Source of the DNA: an uncultured Collinsella sp.
GTDB lineage: Bacteria > Actinomycetota > Coriobacteriia > Coriobacteriales > Coriobacteriaceae
Assembly (NCBI GenBank): GCA_900757235.1
Contig: CAAENB010000043.1
Location: 1 to 9,565, forward strand
Direction of reading: 5' to 3'
Length of the DNA stretch: 9,565 nucleotides
The position numbers and the translations under genes are program-made. The notes beneath the pieces are model-generated. The model was not told the DNA's origin. It made no database searches and worked only from the letters and a program-made list of their open reading frames with translations. Shown here piece after piece: positions 1-4,719 of this stretch. Within the stretch, counting starts at the first letter, position 1, and the number at the start of each line of letters is the position of its first letter.

Positions 1-1606
1 AGATACGCTCACGATCGAGGCCCCCTCGCGCTTTGCCATCGCGCAGCTCAAAAAGCATCAGCCGACTATTGAGGCCTATCTGGAAGAAATCGCCTTTGCA
101 CCGATTGCGCTCGACATCGTGGCACCGCAAGGAGCCGTGGCGGAATCCGCTGCCGCGACGGCGCCTGCCGCGGCTCCCGCCGCCTCCCCGGCGGTGCCGG
201 CCTCCGCAGGCGACGTGCCGACAATCGAGCACCAGCACAGCGATGTTTCCCGTGAAACCATGGCACCGTTGCCTACCGCTGCGGCGTCAACGAACGCACC
301 CGTCACGCACATGCCTATCGCTCACGACGCAGCGGCGGGCGCGGATTCGGGCATTGCAATCAAGAACACGCTCTCGGCCGATGATTTTCGTCGCATGATG
401 AACCAGATGAAGGGCGGAGCGGCGACTAAATCCACGCAAGCTGCGGCCCCCGCTTCACCCATGCCAGCGCCGACCGTACCGGCCGAGCAGAATACGGATG
501 GAGCCCCGCTCGCCGCGAACTCAAAATTTACCTTTGAGAACTTTGTCTACGGCCCCGAGAACAGCCATGCCTATCGCTCGGCACTCAAGTTTGCCGCCCT
601 CGCGGACGAGCGCGGCACGTGCACATCACTGTTCATCTACGGCAAATCGGGCCTGGGCAAGACGCACCTGCTGCTTGCCATCAAAAACGAGCTCGCCGAG
701 AAGTCGCCCGAGATCAAGGTCAAGTATGCCAACTCCCAGGCATATCTGGACGACCTGATGACCGAGTTCGACCGCCAAAAGAAGAGCAACGCCCCCATCA
801 TGCAGGCGTACCACGGCGTGGACGTGCTCATCATCGACGACATCCAAAACATCATCGGCAAGCGCGCGAGCGTGGACTACTTTTTCCAGCTCATGGACGA
901 GTTCATCCGCAACAACAAGAAGGTCGTCATCGCGGCAGACCGCGCCCCCAAGGACCTGAGCATGGACGAGCGTCTGACCAGCCGCTTCAACGCCGGCATG
1001 CTCTGCCTGGTCGCAGAGCCCAGCTACGAGATGAAATACAAGATCTTGCAGCGCTATTACGAGAACACCATCGTCGCCGCTCCCGAGGCAGGCGACGACT
1101 CGCTGCTGGCGGCCTATGGGGGCGACGGCGGGCACCTAACCGACGAGCACTTTAAACACATGGCCGAGGTCTCGGGCACCAACATCCGCGAACTCGAGAG
1201 CTTTTGCGAGCGCTGCGCCGGCGAGGCGGGCGACCGCGAGCGCGAGGGCGGGGAGCTCACCTTTGACGACATCGACGCCATCGCCAACCAGTACTTCGAC
1301 ACATCGGCCAAGAAGATCAATGTGCAGACGGTCCAGTCCGTCATCGAGGAGCAATACGGCGTAACGCACGAGGAACTCATCGGGCCTCGCCGCAACGCCA
1401 ATATCGCCAAGGCACGCCATATCGCTATCTACCTGGCGATTGAGATGTGCGAGATGACGACGACGGCCGTGGGCGCCGAGTTTGGCAACCGCAACCACTC
1501 GACCGTCAGCACGAGCTATAAAAAGGTTCAGAAGATGATTCAGGAAGACCGGACTGTTACCGAAGACCTCAAGTCGCTGCGCGATAAAATTACACTGCGC
1601 TCGTAG
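1..1606 (+). CDS. dnaA: Chromosomal replication initiator protein DnaA (5' partial)
   Basis: DnaA is the AAA+ initiator that binds DnaA boxes at oriC, melts the origin and recruits helicase. The frame is open from base 2, so the GTG at 119 is internal: the 39 codons before it encode the end of domain I (TLTIEAPSRFAIAQL, like E. coli NTLALYAPNRF). Roughly 35-45 N-terminal residues are outside the window (estimated by comparison). Codons 119-517 form a long Ala/Pro-rich linker (domain II). Domain III begins at 518 (NSKFTFENF) and carries Walker A GKSGLGKTH (641-667), Walker B LIIDDIQ (about 826-846), sensor I ADRAPKDL, the arginine-finger motif LTSRF and sensor II NIRELE. Domain IV ends the protein. 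Its signature reads NRNHSTV (1487-1507) instead of the usual GRDHTTV, so the contact Asp is Asn. The AAA+ lid has a Gly/Asp-rich insertion near 1073-1133. The stop is TAG at 1604-1606. Family assignment is certain; the altered specificity is inference. Confidence 0.98.
   Translation, partial: DTLTIEAPSRFAIAQLKKHQPTIEAYLEEIAFAPIALDIVAPQGAVAESAAATAPAAAPAASPAVPASAGDVPTIEHQHSDVSRETMAPLPTAAASTNAPVTHMPIAHDAAAGADSGIAIKNTLSADDFRRMMNQMKGGAATKSTQAAAPASPMPAPTVPAEQNTDGAPLAANSKFTFENFVYGPENSHAYRSALKFAALADERGTCTSLFIYGKSGLGKTHLLLAIKNELAEKSPEIKVKYANSQAYLDDLMTEFDRQKKSNAPIMQAYHGVDVLIIDDIQNIIGKRASVDYFFQLMDEFIRNNKKVVIAADRAPKDLSMDERLTSRFNAGMLCLVAEPSYEMKYKILQRYYENTIVAAPEAGDDSLLAAYGGDGGHLTDEHFKHMAEVSGTNIRELESFCERCAGEAGDREREGGELTFDDIDAIANQYFDTSAKKINVQTVQSVIEEQYGVTHEELIGPRRNANIAKARHIAIYLAIEMCEMTTTAVGAEFGNRNHSTVSTSYKKVQKMIQEDRTVTEDLKSLRDKITLRS
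244..259 (+). other. Candidate parS centromere site inside dnaA
   Basis: The 16-mer TGTTTCCCGTGAAACC matches the widely conserved bacterial parS consensus TGTTTCACGTGAAACA at 14 of 16 positions; the mismatches are at positions 7 and 16. The half-sites GTTTC and GTGAAAC keep the near-palindrome. It is read in frame as V-S-R-E-T, within the codons of the disordered DnaA linker, where protein sequence constrains DNA little. ParB/Spo0J proteins nucleate at such sites near oriC to drive origin segregation and SMC loading (established knowledge). I found no second match in the window, and the ParB gene is not in view. Confidence 0.72.
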
Positions 1607-1621
1607 GTAAATGGACACAGC

Positions 1622-1712
1622 TGTTGAAAACTTGTCGAAACGGCGGTTATAAGGTGTCAAAAACTCGAGTCGCGGTGATGAAAAGTTTTGCGCAGGTTTT
1701 GAACGTGGAAAA
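1622..1712 (-). promoter_or_regulatory. Cluster of degenerate DnaA-box-like sites
   Basis: Read on the minus strand, four 9-mers share the core TTTTCNACA: TTTTCAACA (1622-1630), GTTTCGACA (1633-1641), TTTTTGACA (1655-1663) and TTTTCCACG (1704-1712). Each differs from TTTTCNACA by at most one base, and all have the same orientation. The classical box is TTATCCACA, and TTTTCCACA is a familiar variant of it. A fifth similar 9-mer in the opposite orientation, TAATCAACA (1777-1785), lies further right. The clustering and shared orientation support DnaA binding, but the individual sites are weak matches and have not been tested here. Confidence 0.55.
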
Positions 1713-1727
1713 CATGCCTGGTTGCAC

Positions 1728-1739
1728 ACAGGTTCCTGT
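1728..1739. repeat. Short inverted repeat in oriC (ACAGG-TT-CCTGT)
   Basis: There is a perfect 5-bp inverted repeat with a 2-bp centre. The spacer is too short for a stable hairpin, so if functional it would be a site for a dimeric DNA-binding protein. It lies between the box cluster and the trio array and overlaps TTGCACACA (1722-1730), a poor DnaA-box match. It could also be chance. Confidence 0.3.
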
Positions 1740-1776
1740 CGATTCTCTTTTTAGGGCTGACCTGCACCTTTAGGAG

Positions 1777-1785
1777 TAATCAACA
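1777..1785 (+). promoter_or_regulatory. DnaA-box-like site next to the trio array
   Basis: TAATCAACA matches TTATCCACA at 7 of 9 positions. It is separated from the trio array by 9 nt (1786-1794). Known basal unwinding systems place a DnaA box, a short spacer and then trios in this order, so position supports it more than sequence does. Confidence 0.5.
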
Positions 1786-1794
1786 GTTTCGTCA

Positions 1795-1812
1795 GTATTA
1801 TTACTATTATTA
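1795..1812 (-). other. DnaA-trio array of the unwinding element
   Basis: The + strand reads GTA TTA TTA CTA TTA TTA, so the minus strand reads 3'-CAT AAT AAT GAT AAT AAT-5'. The DnaA-trio element is a repeat of 3'-(G/A)AT-5' that binds the DnaA AAA+ domain as single-stranded DNA and stabilises origin opening (established in Bacillus subtilis). Five consecutive trios fit exactly and the first fits at two of three bases. The array follows a box-like site and precedes AT-rich DNA, as in the described elements. Confidence 0.8.
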
Positions 1813-1826
1813 AGATATTTATATCT
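1813..1826. repeat. AT-rich inverted repeat (AGATAT-TT-ATATCT)
   Basis: This is a 6-bp perfect inverted repeat with a 2-bp centre, directly after the DnaA-trios and 18 bp before the dnaN start codon. It lies in the part expected to melt during initiation. It may simply reflect the A/T composition, or contribute to a dnaN promoter -10 region (TATTTAT/TATCTATAG). No convincing -35 can be assigned. Confidence 0.4.
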
Positions 1827-1844
1827 ATAGAAAGGTATTAAAAG

Positions 1845-2948
1845 ATGAAGTTCACCGTCAGCCAGAGCTCGCTTACGCAAGCCATTGGCGTCGTTATGAA
1901 AGGCGTCGCTTCGGCATCCACCCTTCCCATTCTGTCGGGCGTGCTCGTTAAGGCACAAGACGGCATCTTGGAATTCCAGACCTCCAACTACACCATCTCG
2001 ATTCGTCACCGCATTGCGGCCCATGTCGAAGAGGAGGGCGAGATGGTGATTCCCTGCAAGATGCTCTCCAACATCACCAAGACCCTTCCCGATGCCCCGG
2101 TCACCTTTGAGCTGTCCGAGCGTCAGGTTTTGATTGGCTGCGAGAAGAGCTCTTTCCGCCTCAACACGCTCGATGCCAACGACTTTCCCGAGTTCCCGGC
2201 ATACGCCATCGAGAGCGCCGTCGAGCTGCCGACCGATATCCTGTCCGAAATGGTAAGTCGCGTATGGCGCGTCACCTCGACTGACAAGGCCCGTCCCATC
2301 CTGGGTGGCGTGCACATGAAGGTCGAGAACAACACCGTGCGCCTGGTCGCGACCGACTCCTTCCGCTTGGCCGTGTGCGATACGCAGGTCGAGACCTCGA
2401 CCCTCGAGGGCTCCTTTGAGCTCAACGTTCCGGCTGACGCCTTTAACGACGCGCTGAACATCATGGCCAGCCAGGCGACCATCATGATCGGGGCTACCGA
2501 CACCCAGGTTGTCTTTGAGGCCGGCAACACCACCTACGTGTCGCGTCGTATCGAGGGCGTGTACCCCAACTACAAGCAGCTCATCCCCGATTCGTGCGTG
2601 ACGAGCGTCAAGATCGACGTCGCCGCCTTTAACGCCGCCCTCAAGCGCGTGGCCGTTATCGCGAGCGCCAACCCCGCCGTCAAGTTCGAGATCGATGTCG
2701 AGAACGGGCAGATGGGCCTGTCCTCCATTTCCAATGACCAGGACCTTGCGCAGGAGACGATCGATGTCGAGGCCGAGGGCGAGTCGGGTACCATCGCCTT
2801 CAACTACCACTACATCTTCGGCTGCCTCAATGCCCTGTCCAAGGAGAAGGAGATCACGCTGGAGCTCAAGAGCTACTCGCAGGCGGGCATCTTCAAGTCC
2901 TACGACAAGATCAACTACCTGTACCTAGTCATGCCGGTCCGCATCTAG
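1845..2948 (+). CDS. dnaN: DNA polymerase III beta subunit (sliding clamp)
   Basis: DnaN is the ring-shaped homodimeric clamp that tethers DNA polymerase III and many repair proteins to DNA. The 367-residue length fits the family (366 in E. coli), with three successive clamp folds of about 120 residues. Recognisable landmarks are the N-terminal MKFTVSQSSLTQAI, the ARPILGGV segment near residues 146-154, TDSFRLAV near 173-180, the GVYPNYKQLIP segment before the third domain, and the conserved C-terminus YLYLVMPVRI, which contributes to the partner-binding pocket (E. coli YVVMPMRL). The ATG at 1845 is preceded by AGAAAGG (1829-1835), 9 nt upstream, inside AT-rich oriC DNA. It is the first gene of a likely dnaN-recF-dciA unit. 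Nothing is missing or broken. Confidence 0.98.
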   Translation: MKFTVSQSSLTQAIGVVMKGVASASTLPILSGVLVKAQDGILEFQTSNYTISIRHRIAAHVEEEGEMVIPCKMLSNITKTLPDAPVTFELSERQVLIGCEKSSFRLNTLDANDFPEFPAYAIESAVELPTDILSEMVSRVWRVTSTDKARPILGGVHMKVENNTVRLVATDSFRLAVCDTQVETSTLEGSFELNVPADAFNDALNIMASQATIMIGATDTQVVFEAGNTTYVSRRIEGVYPNYKQLIPDSCVTSVKIDVAAFNAALKRVAVIASANPAVKFEIDVENGQMGLSSISNDQDLAQETIDVEAEGESGTIAFNYHYIFGCLNALSKEKEITLELKSYSQAGIFKSYDKINYLYLVMPVRI

Positions 2949-2957
2949 CGCTGCGCC

Positions 2958-4064
2958 ATGACCATATTCGCCCGCGATCTTTCCGTTGCGCACTACCGCA
3001 GCTTCGATAGCTATCGCCTTGCCCTGGACGAGGGCGTGACGATACTTGCGGGACCCAACGCGGCGGGAAAGACCAATCTCATAGAGGCGCTGCAGCTGCT
3101 GACGAGCGGCGCCTCGTTTAGGCATCCGACCGCAGCTGAGCTCGTCCATGACGGCGTGGGCTCGTGCAAGGTCGAGCTGAGACTCGAGGGCGACGGCCGC
3201 GTGCTTGATATGGGACTGAGCGCGGAGGACGGTAAGCGCTCGTTTAGCCGCAACGGCAAGAGATGCTCTGCCGCCGGTGTGCGCGGGGTTCTGCCGAGCG
3301 TGCTGTTTTGCCCCGACCATCTGGACATGGTTAAGCGGGGCGCCAGTGTGCGCCGCGCCGCCCTCGATGACTTTGGCATGCAACTGAGCGCACGCTATGC
3401 CGATCTTGCGAACACCTATGGGCGCTGCGTGACCCAGCGTAACGCCCTGCTCAAGGAGACCTGGTGCTGCCGCGAGATGCTCGGCGCGTGGAACGAATCG
3501 ATTGCCCGCGCGGGCTCGGCCCTGCTCGTGCACCGGTTGGCCCTGCTCGACCGGCTGGCGGGCCATGTGCGCGCTGCCTACGGGCAAGTAGCGTCCGGTG
3601 AAGCCGCCAACGTGTCCTATGCGTCCACGCTGGGGGATTTACCCCAGGTCGAGGATCGCGAAGAGCTGAAGGGCTGGGCGTACGAGCGCATGCTGGCCGC
3701 CCTTGATGAGCACGCCGACGAGGAAATTCGCCGCGGCGTGACGTTGGTGGGACCGCATCGCGACGAGATTGAATTTACCGTGGCGGGTCGCTCCGCCCGT
3801 TCATTTGCCAGCCAAGGACAGCAGCGAACGTTGGTGCTGTCCTGGAAGGTGGCCGAGGTGGCCGTGGCTCGCGATGTCCTGGGCACCGCCCCACTGCTGC
3901 TTTTGGACGACGTGATGAGCGAGCTCGACGGCGAGCGTCGCGGCGCTTTCCTGCGGCTGATCGGCGATGATATCCAGGCGGTCATAACCACGACCAACCT
4001 GGGGTACTTTACCGATGACCTGCTTGATCGAGCCAAGGTGGTGAGCATGGGTGAGACGTGCTAA
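2958..4064 (+). CDS. recF: DNA replication and repair protein RecF
   Basis: RecF is an SMC/ABC-like ATPase that, with RecO and RecR, helps load RecA at single-strand gaps and links recombination to stalled forks. The 368-residue protein has Walker A GPNAAGKTN (residues 32-40) followed by LIEALQLL, the ABC signature SQGQQRT (285-291) and Walker B LLLLDDVMSELD (from residue 313), so the ATPase is intact. It lies 9 bp after dnaN, and no Shine-Dalgarno is visible between them. Translation probably depends on ribosomes finishing dnaN. Its 3' end overlaps dciA by 14 bp. The dnaN-recF linkage is common and agrees with RecF working on clamp-associated gaps. Confidence 0.97.
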   Translation: MTIFARDLSVAHYRSFDSYRLALDEGVTILAGPNAAGKTNLIEALQLLTSGASFRHPTAAELVHDGVGSCKVELRLEGDGRVLDMGLSAEDGKRSFSRNGKRCSAAGVRGVLPSVLFCPDHLDMVKRGASVRRAALDDFGMQLSARYADLANTYGRCVTQRNALLKETWCCREMLGAWNESIARAGSALLVHRLALLDRLAGHVRAAYGQVASGEAANVSYASTLGDLPQVEDREELKGWAYERMLAALDEHADEEIRRGVTLVGPHRDEIEFTVAGRSARSFASQGQQRTLVLSWKVAEVAVARDVLGTAPLLLLDDVMSELDGERRGAFLRLIGDDIQAVITTTNLGYFTDDLLDRAKVVSMGETC

Positions 4065-4614
4065 TTACGAGCGCGAGAGCGAGACGGCCGCCTTCAGTGG
4101 CTTTTTGAACGCAGAGCGCCAGCGCATCCTGGCGGCTGCGACCCCTGAGCGCCGTGCGCAGATGGAGGCCGCCGAGGAGTCGCGTGCGGTCTATCGCGCG
4201 TGGAACGCGGTGTGCTCGGGCACGCGCGAGGGGCGGCATGTGACGGGTCTGCGCTACCTGCCCGAGTCCAATGAGCTGCTGGTATATCTCGACTCGCCCT
4301 CGTGGACGCAGGAAATGACGCTGTTGCGCGAGATCATCCGCGCGCGCATGGAGCGCGCCGGTGCGCATGTGGACGGCCTGGTGTTCAAAACCACCGCTCC
4401 CGGTCACACGCCACCCGCCGCCAAGGAGCGCCTGCGCCCGGCGACGACCGAGCGACCGCCGGCCCCGCATGCCGACCTAAGTGAGGCCGAGCGCACCGAG
4501 ATTGAGCGCCAAGTGGCGCCCATCGAAGACCAAAAACTGCGCGAGGCCCTCGAGAATGCCATGAGAGCCAGTGCTGAGTGGGCCAAGGGCGTGCAAAGCA
4601 AAAAAGAGCCTTAA
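4051..4614 (+). CDS. dciA: DciA-type helicase-associated protein (DUF721)
   Basis: DciA (DUF721) interacts with the replicative helicase DnaB and is needed for its loading or activity in bacteria without DnaC/DnaI. The 187-residue protein has the DUF721 pattern at about residues 48-115: VYRAWNAVCSG, a strand LLVYLDSPSWTQEM, a helix LLREIIRARM and a closing strand VDGLVFKT. This is the KH-like fold in known members. A Pro/Ala-rich linker follows (116-142), then a charged, probably helical tail (143-180). The GTG at 4051 is the first possible start, because an in-frame TGA lies at 4042-4044; the start overlaps recF by 14 bp. The position between recF and gyrB is that of the mycobacterial dciA. 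The fold assignment is good; the functional name rests on family and context. Confidence 0.85.
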   Translation: MRRANYERESETAAFSGFLNAERQRILAAATPERRAQMEAAEESRAVYRAWNAVCSGTREGRHVTGLRYLPESNELLVYLDSPSWTQEMTLLREIIRARMERAGAHVDGLVFKTTAPGHTPPAAKERLRPATTERPPAPHADLSEAERTEIERQVAPIEDQKLREALENAMRASAEWAKGVQSKKEP

Positions 4615-4640
4615 ATCGCATCTGGTGGCCTTGTAGAGCC

Positions 4641-4670
4641 AAATACCCTCGTTCCCGAGGGTATTTTTTT
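4641..4670 (+). terminator. Intrinsic terminator after dciA
   Basis: ATACCCTCG (4643-4651) and CGAGGGTAT (4656-4664) form a 9-bp perfect stem with a TTCC loop, extendable by two A-T pairs at the base. A run of seven T (4664-4670) follows. This is a textbook Rho-independent terminator 26 bp after the dciA stop. It separates the dnaN-recF-dciA unit from gyrB-gyrA. Confidence 0.93.
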
Positions 4671-4703
4671 ACGATAAACTAGTAAGGCTGTACACATTTT
4701 CTT
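4652..4703 (+). promoter_or_regulatory. Probable gyrB promoter region
   Basis: A promoter is required between the terminator and gyrB if the terminator is efficient. The best pair I can see is TTTACG (4668-4673, 4 of 6 to TTGACA), then 17 bp, then TACACA (4691-4696, 3 of 6 to TATAAT), giving a leader of under 20 nt. An alternative -10 is TAAACT (4675-4680). Both are weak, and poor -10/-35 matches are common for supercoiling-sensitive gyrase promoters. The exact position is a guess. Confidence 0.3.
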
Positions 4704-4708
4704 AGCTG

Positions 4709-4716
4709 AAGGAGGA
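4709..4716 (+). promoter_or_regulatory. gyrB ribosome binding site
   Basis: AAGGAGGA is a near-perfect Shine-Dalgarno, 3 nt before the GTG at 4720 (4 nt from the GGAGG core). The spacing is shorter than the usual 5-9 nt, but no other in-frame start lies nearby. Another GTG at 4718 is out of frame. Confidence 0.8.
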
Positions 4717-4719
4717 CGT

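Larger units (their letters stand above)
1607..1844. other. Replication origin region (oriC) between dnaA and dnaN
   Basis: This 238-bp gene-free gap is by far the least GC-rich part of the window and sits in the standard dnaA-dnaN origin position. From left to right it holds four degenerate DnaA-box-like 9-mers (1622-1712), a short inverted repeat (1728-1739), a further box-like 9-mer (1777-1785), a DnaA-trio array (1795-1812) and an AT-rich stretch leading to the dnaN ribosome binding site. GC is 8 of 50 bases over 1795-1844. No perfect TTATCCACA box is present, which is unusual. Some Gram-positive origins have a second box cluster upstream of dnaA; that region is outside the window, so the origin could be bipartite. 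Confidence 0.85.

Noticed and set aside
119..121. GTG as the dnaA start codon
   Set aside because: The frame is open to the window edge and the upstream codons encode a recognisable DnaA domain I, so the true start is outside the window.
1722..1730. TTGCACACA as a further DnaA box
   Set aside because: It matches TTATCCACA at only 6 of 9 positions and does not fit the TTTTCNACA pattern of the other sites.
1770..2810. 346-codon open frame on the minus strand across dnaN and oriC
   Set aside because: A composition-driven shadow of dnaN; its 3' end would run through the trio array.
4366..4376. TGTGGAC in dciA as a DnaA box
   Set aside because: It covers only part of the consensus, lies inside coding sequence, and has no neighbouring boxes.
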